A DNA stretch of 64,000 nt, taken from positions 62,001 through 126,000 of the forward strand of contig NZ_AP019711.1 of NCBI RefSeq assembly GCF_010537335.1. The letters run 5' to 3'. Shown here in pieces: positions 1-8,796 of this stretch. The notes beneath the pieces are model-generated. The model was not told the origin of the DNA, ran no database searches, and worked only from the letters and a program-made list of their open reading frames with translations. Source of the DNA: Amedibacterium intestinale. GTDB lineage: Bacteria; Bacillota_I; Bacilli_A; Erysipelotrichales; Erysipelotrichaceae. The number at the start of each line of letters is the position of its first letter. The stretch's first letter is position 1. The position numbers and the translations under genes are program-made.

Positions 1-1
1 A

Positions 2-1204
2 GTTCTTTGGAAACTGATTGAAAAAGATCAAATCACAAGCATGATTTTCTGGGGACCTCCAGGAGTAGGAAAAACCACATTGGCAAGAATTATTGCGCAT
101 CATACAAAGTCAAGATTTATTGATTTTTCTGCGGTTACAAGTGGAATAAGAGAAATACGACAAGTTATGAAAGAAGCACAGGACAGCATGGTATATGGAC
201 AAAGAACGATTTTATTTGTAGATGAAATACATCGTTTTAATAAAGCTCAGCAGGATGCTTTTCTTCCTTATGTAGAAAAAGGAAGTATTATTTTAATTGG
301 TGCGACAACTGAAAATCCTTCCTTTGAAATCAATTCAGCATTATTGTCTCGCTGCAAGGTCTTTGTGTTAAAAGCTTTAGAAGATGAAGATATTTTGGAA
401 TTGTTGAAAACAACGCTGCATAGCCCAAAAGGACTTGGCAAGGAAAACATACAAATAGAAGAATCTATATTGAAACAATTGGCTGCATTTGCGAATGGGG
501 ATGCCAGAGTGGCGTTAAATACATTGGAAATGTGTGTGTTAAATGCAGAAAATACAGATGGTGTACAAATCGTAAATGAAGAGGTATTGGCACAATGTAT
601 TTCACAGAAATCTTTATTGTATGATAAAAAAGGAGAAGAACATTATAATTTGATTAGTGCCTTGCATAAATCAATGCGAAACAGCGATGTACAGGCATCT
701 ATTTACTGGCTGGCAAGAATGCTGGAAGCAGGAGAAGATCCGCTGTATATTGCCAGAAGACTTGTTCGTTTTGCTAGTGAAGATGTCGGTATGGCAGATA
801 GCAGAGCATTGGAAATCTGTGTGTCTGTATATCAGGCATGTCATTTTATTGGAATGCCTGAGTGCAGTGTACATTTAACACATGCAATCACTTATTTATC
901 CTTAGCTCCAAAAAGCAATGCATTGTATATGGCATATGAACATGCCAAAATCGATGCGATGAAAATGCGCAGTGAACCAGTGCCTTTGCATTTACGAAAT
1001 GCAGTAACCAGTTTAATGAAAGAACTGCATTATGGAGAAGGATATCAGTATGCACATGATCATGAAGATAAATTAACCGCAATGAAATGTCTTCCTGACT
1101 CGTTACAAGGCAAGCTATATTATAAGCCAACAATCCAAGGCTCGGAACAAAAAGTAAAATTACGTATGGAACAGATTGAAAACTGGAAGAAAAACAATAC
1201 ATGA
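2..1204 (+). CDS. rarA: Replication-associated recombination protein A (RarA/MgsA), 5'-truncated by window edge
   Basis: AAA+ ATPase of the RarA/MgsA/WRNIP1 family, which acts at stalled replication forks. The reading frame is open from base 2, upstream of the ATG at 41, and that stretch (LWKLIEKDQITSM) is the normal family lead-in. The true start therefore lies outside the window and 41 is an internal Met. Visible motifs are Walker A GPPGVGKTT, Walker B ILFVDEIHRFNKAQQDAF, sensor-1 GATTENPSFEIN with LLSRC after it, and a full MgsA-type C-terminal tetramerisation region (SEDVGMAD...LRNAVTSLMKELHYGEGYQ). It ends in a Lys/Asn-rich tail. The Cof-type phosphatase follows after 70 bases on the same strand, with no obvious terminator between them. 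Family assignment is secure. Confidence 0.95.
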   Translation, partial: VLWKLIEKDQITSMIFWGPPGVGKTTLARIIAHHTKSRFIDFSAVTSGIREIRQVMKEAQDSMVYGQRTILFVDEIHRFNKAQQDAFLPYVEKGSIILIGATTENPSFEINSALLSRCKVFVLKALEDEDILELLKTTLHSPKGLGKENIQIEESILKQLAAFANGDARVALNTLEMCVLNAENTDGVQIVNEEVLAQCISQKSLLYDKKGEEHYNLISALHKSMRNSDVQASIYWLARMLEAGEDPLYIARRLVRFASEDVGMADSRALEICVSVYQACHFIGMPECSVHLTHAITYLSLAPKSNALYMAYEHAKIDAMKMRSEPVPLHLRNAVTSLMKELHYGEGYQYAHDHEDKLTAMKCLPDSLQGKLYYKPTIQGSEQKVKLRMEQIENWKKNNT

Positions 1205-1274
1205 TTCTTCTTGTATATACGTAAATAGAACTATAAAATAAATTAGAAAAGGAATATGGAAAGGGGCGTATTAA

Positions 1275-2069
1275 ATGAGTGATACGATAGTAAAATGCAA
1301 AGCTGTTTTTTTTGATATTGATGGAACCTTTTATGATCATGTGACAAATCAAATCTTGCCATCTTCCATACAGGCAGTAAAAGAGCTAAAAGAAAAAGGG
1401 TATAAGGTTGCCTTGTGTTCTGGAAGACCTTTGCGTATGGCGAAAGAACTTCCTTTATTTGAAAATATTTCATGGGATGGTTTTGTTGGAAGTGCGGGAA
1501 ATGTAGTCTATGATGAAAATTTAAATATATTAGTAAAAAAAGGATTTGCAGATGAAGAATTGCAAAACATATTTTCTATTGCGAAAGAAAAGGATATTGC
1601 CTGTTACGTAAATGGGGAAGATGTGTATTTAACAAAAGATGATGAAGAGGCAAAGAAAGTTTTAAAACAGTTTCATGTAGAAATACCAAAAGAAATAAGA
1701 GAGTATAAAACAGGAGATCAGGTAGAAATGATTAGTATGTTTAAAGGATATGATTATGATTATTCTGCTTTCTTAAAGGTAAAAGATTTGCGACTTCAAA
1801 AATCAAGTGGTGTCATTATGGATATTGTGAAAGATGGAGTAAACAAAGTACATGGCATTGATGCATTGATGGAATATTGGGGCTTAAAAGAGCATGGATA
1901 TATAGCATTTGGAGATTCTATGAATGATAAAGAGATGCTGGAACATGCTAATATTGGAATTGCCATGGAAAATGGTGATGAGGCTTTATTTTCTTATGCA
2001 GATCATGTATGTGGACCCAGCCATAAAGACAGCATTTATCAAATGTTGAAAAAAATGCATGTTCTATGA
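1275..2069 (+). CDS. Cof-type HAD-superfamily IIB phosphatase
   Basis: A 264-aa HAD hydrolase of the Cof/YkrA class, expected to dephosphorylate small phosphorylated metabolites in the cytoplasm; the substrate cannot be read from sequence. Motif I is FFDIDGTFYD near the N-terminus with both catalytic Asp residues. Motif II is LCSGRPL, and motif IV is AFGDSMNDKEML followed by the usual IAMENG segment. Between motifs II and IV lies the IIB alpha/beta cap. The start at 1275 has a GGAAAGGGG ribosome site about 9 bases upstream. Length is typical. It may be co-transcribed with rarA, but ldh downstream has its own promoter. Confidence 0.9.
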   Translation: MSDTIVKCKAVFFDIDGTFYDHVTNQILPSSIQAVKELKEKGYKVALCSGRPLRMAKELPLFENISWDGFVGSAGNVVYDENLNILVKKGFADEELQNIFSIAKEKDIACYVNGEDVYLTKDDEEAKKVLKQFHVEIPKEIREYKTGDQVEMISMFKGYDYDYSAFLKVKDLRLQKSSGVIMDIVKDGVNKVHGIDALMEYWGLKEHGYIAFGDSMNDKEMLEHANIGIAMENGDEALFSYADHVCGPSHKDSIYQMLKKMHVL

Positions 2070-2085
2070 TTTTACAGTAAGGATA

Positions 2086-2094
2086 TGGTATAAT
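2086..2094 (+). promoter_or_regulatory. Extended -10 promoter for ldh
   Basis: TGG followed by TATAAT at 2089-2094 forms an extended -10 element. It lies 26 bases before the ldh start and just after the stop of the upstream phosphatase. No good -35 is visible at 17-bp spacing, which suits an extended -10 promoter. An AAAGGAGG ribosome site follows. Confidence 0.6.
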
Positions 2095-2120
2095 ACGAAT
2101 ACCTAAAGGAGGTAATAATT

Positions 2121-3071
2121 ATGAATGAAAAAAGAAAACTAGTCTTAGTAGGAACTGGCTTTGTAGGAATGAGCATGGCATATAGTTTCTTAAGTACCGG
2201 TGGAATAGATGAACTTGTTTTAATTGATGTAAATGAGGCAAAAGCAGAAGGAGAAGCAATGGATCTTCAACATGGTCTTCCTTATGCCAGAGGAAAAATG
2301 GTAGTAAAATCTGGAGGCTATGAAGAATGTAAAGATGCCAGTGTTGTTGTAATTACTGCAGGTGTTACAATGAAAGAAGGAGAAACTCGTTTAGATATTG
2401 CGGCTAAGGATACGATGATTATCAAAAGTGTAACGGAAAATATTATGAAATCCGGCTTTGATGGAATTATTGTTGTTGCCAGCAATCCAGTTGACAGTAT
2501 GACATATGTTGCACAGAAAGTTAGTGGACTTCCAAAGGAAAGAGTTATCGGTTCTGGTACGATTTTAGATACTGCAAGACTTCGCTACTTAATGAGTGAA
2601 TATCTAAATATCTCCAGCAATAATATTCATGCATATATTATGGGAGAACATGGAGATAGCAGTTTTGTTCCATGGACACATGCCTATGTAGGATGTAAGA
2701 ATTTATTGGAACTGTTAGATGAAAAAGGAAAAGATTTATCTGATTTGCATGGTATTTATGAGCAGGTACAGCAGGCAGGATATGAGCTGATCAAGCGTAA
2801 GAAATCTACATATTATGGAATTGGTTTATCTTTAAATCGATTAGTACATGCAATCTTAGATGATGAGAATGTTATTTTAACGGTATCTTGTTATCAGGAA
2901 GGTGAATATGGACAGGAAGGTCTGTATATTGGAGTTCCTGCGGTTATCAATCGTCAGGGAATTCGTGAAATTGTAAAACTGGATTTAAATGAAGTAGATC
3001 AGGCAAAATTTGATGCAAGCTGCAAAGCGTTGAAAGAATTAAATACCGATGTAATTGATCCATTATTATAA
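2121..3071 (+). CDS. ldh: L-lactate dehydrogenase
   Basis: NAD-dependent L-lactate dehydrogenase, 316 aa, reducing pyruvate to lactate to regenerate NAD+ in fermentation. The Rossmann glycine motif VGTGFVGMS is at the N-terminus. The substrate loop has GETRLDIAAKD in place of the more usual PGETRLDL. Conserved NPVD and GSGTILDTARLRYLM segments follow, and the catalytic His lies in IMGEHGDSSF. LDH rather than malate dehydrogenase is favoured by overall similarity and by Gln/Gly content around the loop, but specificity should be treated as inference. It has its own promoter and a strong AAAGGAGG ribosome site. It ends in a perfect intrinsic terminator, so it is probably monocistronic. Confidence 0.92.
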   Translation: MNEKRKLVLVGTGFVGMSMAYSFLSTGGIDELVLIDVNEAKAEGEAMDLQHGLPYARGKMVVKSGGYEECKDASVVVITAGVTMKEGETRLDIAAKDTMIIKSVTENIMKSGFDGIIVVASNPVDSMTYVAQKVSGLPKERVIGSGTILDTARLRYLMSEYLNISSNNIHAYIMGEHGDSSFVPWTHAYVGCKNLLELLDEKGKDLSDLHGIYEQVQQAGYELIKRKKSTYYGIGLSLNRLVHAILDDENVILTVSCYQEGEYGQEGLYIGVPAVINRQGIREIVKLDLNEVDQAKFDASCKALKELNTDVIDPLL

Positions 3072-3073
3072 GT

Positions 3074-3100
3074 AAAAAGTCATGTTCGCATGACTTTTTT
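3074..3100 (+). terminator. Intrinsic terminator of ldh
   Basis: A perfect hairpin AAAAGTCATG-TTCG-CATGACTTTT ends in a T run, three bases after the ldh stop. Confidence 0.9.
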
Positions 3101-3118
3101 AGAAAAGAGGGGAAATGT

Positions 3119-4054
3119 ATGGAGTATACAATGATAGCGACATGGAAAATGTCTTATGATGGGATAGGTCTTGCGAAAGAGGCATTGGAAAAAGGGTGCA
3201 GTGTAAAAGAGGCGATTCGAATTGCCATTCAAAACGTAGAAGAACGAGAAGAATTTATTTCTGTAGGTCATGGTGGATTGCCCAATATAGATGGACATGT
3301 TCAGCTTGATGCGGCTTATATGGATGGGGATACCCTTGATTTTGGCGGTATAATCGAGGTAGAAGATATAAAAAGCCCAATTGCAGTTGCACAGGATTTA
3401 TGTGGATTAAAATGTAACTGTCTTTTATCTGGAAAAGGTGCAGAGTCTTATGCGAAAAAGAAAGGTTTTCCATTTGAAAATCATCTTTGTGAGTCCTCGA
3501 AAAAAAGGTGGGAAGAAAAGAAAAAAGAAGATATAGAAGATATAGAAGAGCTTCAAGCATATGAAGGTCATGATACCGTATGTGTACTTGGTAAAGTTAA
3601 AAAACATCTGGGGGTAGGGGTATCTACAAGCGGACTGTTTATGAAGCAGGAAGGTCGTGTAGGAGACAGCCCTATTATTGGCTCAGGATTTTATGCAGAT
3701 TCTTTGATAGGATGCGCTGCCGCAACAGGTCTTGGAGAAGATATTATGAGAGGCTGTTTGTCTTTACGTGTTGTGGATAAAATGGCAGAAGGAAAACATG
3801 TACAGGAAGCAGTAAATGAAGTTTTAGATGCACATATAAAACGCATGGCATTGATGAAAAAAGATTGTGATGCCATAAGTTTGATTGCGATGGATAAGGA
3901 TGGAAATTGTGCAGCCTCTACCAATATTTGTGAGTTTCCATTTGTGGTTTTACAGGATAATGATATAAAACTGTTTGTCGCAACATATAAAGAAGGCATG
4001 CATAATGTATTTGAAGCTGATGAAACGTGGTTAAAACAGTATAAAGGAGATTAA
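3119..4054 (+). CDS. N4-(beta-N-acetylglucosaminyl)-L-asparaginase (glycosylasparaginase, Ntn-hydrolase)
   Basis: A 311-aa Ntn-hydrolase of the aspartylglucosaminidase/isoaspartyl peptidase family. It would cleave the GlcNAc-Asn bond of N-glycan remnants or beta-aspartyl links. The self-cleavage site is the HDT motif (Thr about residue 153) that becomes the N-terminal nucleophile. It is followed by GVGVSTSGLFMKQEGRVGDS and PIIGSGFYAD, the diagnostic substrate-binding stretch of the beta subunit. There is no recognisable signal peptide, so a cytoplasmic location is likely. The start at 3119 has GAGGGG six bases upstream. It fits a cell that scavenges host glycoproteins, as the surface enzymes elsewhere in the window also suggest. 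Confidence 0.88.
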   Translation: MEYTMIATWKMSYDGIGLAKEALEKGCSVKEAIRIAIQNVEEREEFISVGHGGLPNIDGHVQLDAAYMDGDTLDFGGIIEVEDIKSPIAVAQDLCGLKCNCLLSGKGAESYAKKKGFPFENHLCESSKKRWEEKKKEDIEDIEELQAYEGHDTVCVLGKVKKHLGVGVSTSGLFMKQEGRVGDSPIIGSGFYADSLIGCAAATGLGEDIMRGCLSLRVVDKMAEGKHVQEAVNEVLDAHIKRMALMKKDCDAISLIAMDKDGNCAASTNICEFPFVVLQDNDIKLFVATYKEGMHNVFEADETWLKQYKGD

Positions 4055-4079
4055 AAAAACAGAAGATTTTTGTCTTCTG
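4053..4079 (-). terminator. Intrinsic terminator of nitroreductase (convergent junction)
   Basis: Stem CAGAAGA/TCTTCTG at 4060-4079. On the minus strand it is followed by a T7 run, so it terminates the nitroreductase transcript. It also lies just past the stop of the convergent asparaginase gene. Confidence 0.8.
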
Positions 4080-4580
4080 CTAATCAAAGTAAGTAACTTT
4101 CTGTGGATCGTAGCGATCCACTTTTTCTTTTGTTTCTGCAGGATAGCCAACAGCTATAACACCTACGGGTAATAGAGTATCTTCTAAGTGATAGTATTGT
4201 CTAAAATTATCAATTCTTTCCTGCTTTGGACCAACGGCACACCAGCAAGTTCCTAGTCCCAAATGCACGCCTTCAATGAGGATATTCTCAATCGCAGCAG
4301 CACAATCTACATAAGAATATTCTACACTATCGGTTTCTTTCGTATCACTCATTACAAGAATTGCACAAGCTGCTTCTTTCATCATTCCTGTATAAGGCTG
4401 CAGCTCTTGCATAGTATTTAGTGCTTCTTTGTTTCGAATAACTAGAAAACGCCAATCCTGTCGATTACGTGCTGTTGGGGCATTCATTGCGGCACGAAGC
4501 AGTTTTTCTATTTTCTCCTCTTCTACTTTTTGAGTTGTAAAATGCCGAATACTTTGTCGCTCATATAGTTCCTTTAACAT
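4080..4580 (-). CDS. Nitroreductase-family FMN oxidoreductase
   Basis: A roughly 166-aa nitroreductase-fold protein, FMN-dependent and NAD(P)H-using by family. N-terminal ERQSIRHFTTQKVEE and NAPTARNRQDWRFLVI are the FMN-binding hallmark. The C-terminal half has GLGTCWCAVGPKQERI and LPVGVIAVGYPAE. The short length matches small anaerobe nitroreductases. A GTG at 4589 lies in frame, but it is part of the GAGGTG ribosome site; the ATG at 4580, seven bases after it, is the better start. The physiological substrate is unknown. It is divergent from nothing and convergent with the asparaginase gene. Confidence 0.88.
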   Translation of the reverse strand: MLKELYERQSIRHFTTQKVEEEKIEKLLRAAMNAPTARNRQDWRFLVIRNKEALNTMQELQPYTGMMKEAACAILVMSDTKETDSVEYSYVDCAAAIENILIEGVHLGLGTCWCAVGPKQERIDNFRQYYHLEDTLLPVGVIAVGYPAETKEKVDRYDPQKVTYFD

Positions 4581-4611
4581 AACGTTCACCTCTATCGTAA
4601 GTATACAACGA

Positions 4612-4643
4612 AAAAGAAAAAAACGATAGAGAAAATTTCTATC
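4612..4643 (-). terminator. Intrinsic terminator of polysaccharide deacetylase
   Basis: Stem CGATAGA/TCTATCG at 4624-4643, followed on the minus strand by a T-rich run. It sits directly after the deacetylase stop. Confidence 0.8.
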
Positions 4644-4644
4644 G

Positions 4645-6021
4645 CTATTTTAAAGTGGAAGGTTTTATTAAATTGGATTTCGGATTTAGAAGATACTCTG
4701 GATCTTCCTTGATGAGGGTATCGATTGTCACAAACTGATATCCTTTTGCGTCTAATTCTTTTAATAACTGCTTAATTCCTTTTACTGTATCTTCATGTAT
4801 ATCATGCATTAAGACAACTTCATAGCCAACTTCTGCATTCTTTTTCACGATCTTACTCATGATAGAGGCATTATGGTTTCTCCAGTCTTCAGAATCAATA
4901 TCCCATAAAACCATATCCAAACCACATACATCTTTCATTGTTTGATTTATTGCCCCAAAAGGAGGACGGAAATATCTTGGTTCAAATCCACTGGCTTGAA
5001 AGATCGCATCATTTACTTTATAGATTTCTTCATTTACATCTTCTTTTTTCATATATGGAGGTTGTGCTGCTATATGTATGGAATGGTCCCAGGAATGGTT
5101 TGCGACTTCATGGCCTCTTTTATATACATCTTTAACGATGTCTGGATTTGCTTTTGCGTTTTGGCCAAGCATAAAGAAAGTAGCGCGTCCATTGTATTTT
5201 TCAAATTCTGCCATGATTTCTTTTGTGTTTTTGTAGTGAGGACCATCATCAAATGTAAATGCAATCAGTTTTTTTCCTTTTTCTACTTTAGGCTGAGGAG
5301 CTGGAGTAATTGGATCTTTCATATAATAAGATGGAATATTTTTGTTTGTTAAGGCTATGTATTTTTTGTTTTCTTTATAAGGAACAGAAATCTTTTGGTT
5401 TTTCTTTCCTTCTACATAGAAACTAAGTTCATTTTTACCAATCGTAAAAGAAGAAAGATTTTGTTTTTTTATGAGATTCTCTTTGATACCTGCATCTTTT
5501 GCTTTTGTTTTCATCATGGCTATATAATCTCTTCGAAGAACATCATCTACCTGCAAGAAACGATTTCTTTTTTTGTCGTAGTTGTAATATGTATCTTCCT
5601 GCTGAAGAACTTTATCTTCTTCATCTACTACTTTTTTATGAAATACAAGTGAAATATAAGTATCAAAGATTTCTTCAGTATCATAATCAATACTTACATA
5701 ATGCATGCTGTTTTTATCTTTTAAAGGAACAGCCTGCTGTTTTCCATATTTTGTGATTTCTGAATCCAGATTTTTAATATCGAAAGCAGGGTAGTAATAA
5801 GATATGAAATATGCATCTTTTTCTTTTTGTGTCGTATGCTTCATTTCACCAGCAAGCTTTGTGTCTTCCTTGTACGTTTGATAAGCAGCATATGGATCAT
5901 GAAACAGCCATGTAACTCCTTTAAAAAGCAGAAAACCAGCGATAAAAATACCGGCAAGCAAGATTGCCAGATGTGACCATTGTATACGTAAATGGGATAA
6001 ATTTTTATTTAATTTTTTCAT
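4645..6021 (-). CDS. Membrane-anchored polysaccharide deacetylase (NodB domain, PdaC-like layout)
   Basis: A 458-aa cell-surface deacetylase. A single N-terminal membrane segment (residues about 17-38) is followed by a roughly 200-residue extracytoplasmic region resembling the DUF3298/DUF4163 modules found before NodB domains in peptidoglycan deacetylases. The NodB domain then starts near residue 250. Its catalytic motifs are complete: TFDDGP (metal and base Asp), NHSWDH (metal His pair), RPPFGA, and VLMHDIH at the end. The likely substrate is peptidoglycan N-acetylglucosamine or N-acetylmuramic acid, giving lysozyme resistance, but other glycans cannot be excluded. The start at 6021 has an AGGAGG-like site and the gene appears monocistronic with its own terminator. 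Confidence 0.88.
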   Translation of the reverse strand: MKKLNKNLSHLRIQWSHLAILLAGIFIAGFLLFKGVTWLFHDPYAAYQTYKEDTKLAGEMKHTTQKEKDAYFISYYYPAFDIKNLDSEITKYGKQQAVPLKDKNSMHYVSIDYDTEEIFDTYISLVFHKKVVDEEDKVLQQEDTYYNYDKKRNRFLQVDDVLRRDYIAMMKTKAKDAGIKENLIKKQNLSSFTIGKNELSFYVEGKKNQKISVPYKENKKYIALTNKNIPSYYMKDPITPAPQPKVEKGKKLIAFTFDDGPHYKNTKEIMAEFEKYNGRATFFMLGQNAKANPDIVKDVYKRGHEVANHSWDHSIHIAAQPPYMKKEDVNEEIYKVNDAIFQASGFEPRYFRPPFGAINQTMKDVCGLDMVLWDIDSEDWRNHNASIMSKIVKKNAEVGYEVVLMHDIHEDTVKGIKQLLKELDAKGYQFVTIDTLIKEDPEYLLNPKSNLIKPSTLK

Positions 6022-6155
6022 GTAATCCTCCTGATAGGCAAATGTTTCATATATATATATATAAAATCTTTAAGATTGATGATCTTTTTTGCCTTTATAT
6101 TATGACATAAAAAAGAAGAGATAAACATGTAAAATTATTAAAAAAATCTAAATTT

Positions 6156-7226
6156 TTATTTATAAATAGAAAGATAACCTTCCTCTTTTAAACAGCGTAT
6201 GATCATAATGATATTTGGAAGAAAAAGGAATCCTAAAAAGCCAAAAAGTTTACCTCCTATATACATGCATAGAAGCAAAATAAGAGGATGGATCCCCATT
6301 TGTTTTCCCATGATTTTTGGCTCTAATAGATTTTTCGTAAGCGTTGTAAGAAGATAACAAATAAGCAAGCCTACCGCAAGTTTTTTCTGTCCATTTAAAA
6401 TACAAAATAAGATCCATGGAAGAAGTATCATTCCGCATCCAAAAACAGGCAAAGCATCAAATAAGCAAATAAAAAAAGCTAATAAAAAAATATTGTTTAA
6501 GTTGAGAAAATGAAAAATAAAAAGGAGTTCTATAAATACGATAAAAGAAAGAATGAGATTTGCTTTTATCATGTGCAGGATGCTTTTTTTTAAGAACGTG
6601 GAAGATGCCAGGACAACATTTCTTGTATTTTGTGGAATCTGCTTTATAAGAAAAGCAGTAATTCGTGGATAATCCATTTGAAATAAAAAACTGGAAAAGA
6701 TCGTTATAAAAAAAGAGAGTAAAAACTTAGGCAGCTGAGAGAAAAAATTTTGTAAAAAGTTTAATATTGACTGTATAAGAGAGGATAGAAAAGAAGTAAA
6801 AGAAGAGTAAAATGCATTTTGTATCGCAGATAAAAATGTGGATAAATCAAAGGAAGATGAAAGAAGAGAAACGCTTTGTGTTGTGTGTTGTTCAAAGTAA
6901 GGAGCCAGTGTACTTTGATACCATTGACTAAATGGTTCTAAATATATTTTTATGTAGTGGTAAGCTTTCCATAAACATAAAAACAAAACGGTAAATAAAA
7001 CAGTATAAAAGAATAGGATACAGAAGATAGATAATATTTTTTCATGGATGCCTAGAGACTGGTGAAGTTTACGTATAAGAGGACGCATCATATAGGCTAT
7101 AAAAAAACCGGCAAAAACAGGGAAGAAAGCTGGTAATACATATTGGAAAAAAATATAAAAAAGAGAAAGTAGAATGGAGAAATAGATTATCTGAATGATA
7201 AAGGAACGTTGTTTTTCTGTATTCAT
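6156..7226 (-). CDS. AI-2E family transporter (YtvI-like permease)
   Basis: A 356-aa polytopic membrane protein of the AI-2E transporter family (PF01594), with about seven or eight hydrophobic segments. Family landmarks are the N-terminal FPVFAGFFIAYMMRPLI segment, a long loop with amphipathic Ser/Phe-rich stretches, and the C-terminal EPKIMGKQMGIHPLILLL and LFGFLGFLFLPNI motifs. Members are linked to autoinducer, Na+ or other small-solute movement; YtvI-type members are common in Firmicutes and their substrate is unsettled. The 134-bp gap before the deacetylase gene contains only AT-rich sequence with a short TA run. Confidence 0.85.
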   Translation of the reverse strand: MNTEKQRSFIIQIIYFSILLSLFYIFFQYVLPAFFPVFAGFFIAYMMRPLIRKLHQSLGIHEKILSIFCILFFYTVLFTVLFLCLWKAYHYIKIYLEPFSQWYQSTLAPYFEQHTTQSVSLLSSSFDLSTFLSAIQNAFYSSFTSFLSSLIQSILNFLQNFFSQLPKFLLSFFITIFSSFLFQMDYPRITAFLIKQIPQNTRNVVLASSTFLKKSILHMIKANLILSFIVFIELLFIFHFLNLNNIFLLAFFICLFDALPVFGCGMILLPWILFCILNGQKKLAVGLLICYLLTTLTKNLLEPKIMGKQMGIHPLILLLCMYIGGKLFGFLGFLFLPNIIMIIRCLKEEGYLSIYK

Positions 7227-7268
7227 GCGATCACCTTTTCAAGTATATGTTAATTTATATAAAGACAT

Positions 7269-7294
7269 GAAAAAAACATCGCTATTTGCGATGT
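7269..7294 (-). terminator. Intrinsic terminator overlapping the CmpB-like stop codon
   Basis: Stem ACATCGC/GCGATGT with a 5-base loop at 7276-7294, and a T-run on the minus strand. The stem begins inside the last codons of the upstream reading frame, so coding and termination signals overlap. Confidence 0.8.
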
Positions 7295-8076
7295 TCATCC
7301 AAGACTTGAGATATACGTTCAAATATTTCCTTTCTATTTTCTCTGTGATGAGGGAAGGCTTTCTTTAAACGTTTTACAGTATGTTTTTGGTGAGAGCGAA
7401 ACAATTGAATTTTATTGCGTAATTCCTGGATATGAGCAAGTAAGATTTCATCTGCATCCGTACTGTCTAAAATTCTTTGTATGGTTTGTGAAAGTGGTTC
7501 TTCCTGTGGGAAAATGTTTGCTTGTTTAAATAAAGTACGAAGTGTATGAATGCTTGTCTCGACTGCTCTGAAATCGGCATTTTTTCGAAGAAGTGCAAAT
7601 GTTGTTGTGACAAGGTCTGCAAGAAAACCAATACTTAACAAGCTGCCTATGATCCATTGCTGTGTATGTGTCAGTTTTTGTAGTAAATCTAATATAACAG
7701 GATGAATACCATAACATACCACAAGAGCCATGATACCGAATAAAATAGCATTTAATAAACAAACACGCCCATTAATGTTGAATCGAAAGTTTGAATAATC
7801 CCACCAGCGTGTATGAAACATAATCTCCATTAACCAGCTGGTAATATATTCCAGTGTTGTTACTAGTATGGTACCTGCAATAAATAACGTGACGGGATGT
7901 TGTTTATATGGCAACAACAAAGAAATAACCAATAAAGCTCCTACTCCATAAATAGGACAGTAAGGTCCTTCTAAAAATCCGCGGTTTATAAATTTTTTGG
8001 CAGGAATGGAACAGTAAACACATTCACAGCACCATCCTAAAAAGCTATAACAGAAAAAAAGTAATATTTGTATCAT
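7282..8076 (-). CDS. CmpB-like putative ABC-transporter-type membrane protein (PF06541)
   Basis: A 264-aa membrane protein. The N-terminal half matches the ABC_trans_CmpB family: SFLGWCCECVY, NRGFLEGPYCPIYGVGA and the strongly conserved HTRWWDYSNFRFNINGRVCL. There are about five membrane segments, then a roughly 100-residue charged, helical cytoplasmic tail. The function of the family is not established despite its name. The ATG overlaps the stop codon of the upstream HAD gene by one base (TAATG), so the two are translationally coupled. Confidence 0.85.
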   Translation of the reverse strand: MIQILLFFCYSFLGWCCECVYCSIPAKKFINRGFLEGPYCPIYGVGALLVISLLLPYKQHPVTLFIAGTILVTTLEYITSWLMEIMFHTRWWDYSNFRFNINGRVCLLNAILFGIMALVVCYGIHPVILDLLQKLTHTQQWIIGSLLSIGFLADLVTTTFALLRKNADFRAVETSIHTLRTLFKQANIFPQEEPLSQTIQRILDSTDADEILLAHIQELRNKIQLFRSHQKHTVKRLKKAFPHHRENRKEIFERISQVLDEHRK

Positions 8077-8705
8077 TATATAAACTCCTTATACAGACGT
8101 GAATCGCTATAATCTTGTATACACATTTTTAATGAAGAAGTTTCTTCGCTGCATACACCGATAACCTCTAATCCCGCACTATGTGCTGCCTGAATTCCAT
8201 CTTTTGAATCTTCAAATACGATGCATTCATGTTTGGACAGCTGTATGGCTTTTAAAGCCTCTTCATATATTTGGGGATCAGGCTTGCTTCTTTCAACTTG
8301 CTGAGAAGTAATGACATAGGAAAACAGGTTTTCCATATGTTTTATCTCAAGTATATACTGTGCAATATCGCTTGCATTATTCGTGCATAAACAAAGAGTA
8401 TAGCCTTTCTCTTTCACATGATGAAGAAATTTTAATGCATCTTTTTTGAGTTCTGCTTCTTTGTAATGCATACATAGATAAGCATGTATTTTTTGAATAA
8501 GATCTTCCCCTTCCTGTTTATTTGTACATTCTAAGCGTACCTTTTTCTCCATCTCGGCAAAACTGTGAATTCGTTTCTTTAAAATATCCAAAAGCAGATC
8601 GTTTTGTGCCTGATTTAACTCTTTGAAAATTAATGAATAGTCAAAATTATTATAAGTGTTGATCAGTGTTCCATCCAAATCAAATAGTATTCCTCTTTTT
8701 CTCAT
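8076..8705 (-). CDS. HAD-IA family phosphatase (beta-phosphoglucomutase/Gph-like)
   Basis: A 209-aa HAD hydrolase. Motif I FDLDGTLINTY is at the N-terminus, followed by a helical cap. Motif II is LCTNNAS, the conserved Lys is in ERSKPDPQIYEEALK, and motif III is IVFEDSKDGIQAAHSAG. The substrate is unknown; phosphoglycolate and sugar-phosphate phosphatases look alike. The open frame continues upstream to 8993, but that part lies in the IS element. The correct start is the ATG at 8705 with AGGAG seven bases upstream. It is coupled by a 1-base overlap to the CmpB-like gene. Confidence 0.9.
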   Translation of the reverse strand: MRKRGILFDLDGTLINTYNNFDYSLIFKELNQAQNDLLLDILKKRIHSFAEMEKKVRLECTNKQEGEDLIQKIHAYLCMHYKEAELKKDALKFLHHVKEKGYTLCLCTNNASDIAQYILEIKHMENLFSYVITSQQVERSKPDPQIYEEALKAIQLSKHECIVFEDSKDGIQAAHSAGLEVIGVCSEETSSLKMCIQDYSDSRLYKEFI

Positions 8706-8775
8706 AATAACCACTCCTAACGAAACAGATATTTTTAATTTTATCACTTCCTTTGTGTATGTCAATGAAAGAAAA

Positions 8776-8796
8776 AGCATGTCAATGTGACATGCC
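8776..8796. repeat. Left 21-bp target duplication of IS1182 copy 1 (palindromic)
   Basis: A 21-bp direct repeat, identical to 10446-10466, flanks the element. Its core is a hairpin, GCATGTCA-ATG-TGACATGC. On the minus strand this left copy is still followed by a T-rich run, so it keeps the terminator tail originally belonging to the DUF885 gene. Confidence 0.85.

Noticed and set aside
888-1473. Two minus-strand ORFs across the rarA/Cof junction
   Set aside because: They are antisense to well-supported genes, with low-complexity hydrophobic translations.
6040-6065. Short TA run upstream of the deacetylase as a regulatory repeat
   Set aside because: Simple AT-rich intergenic sequence without further signal.
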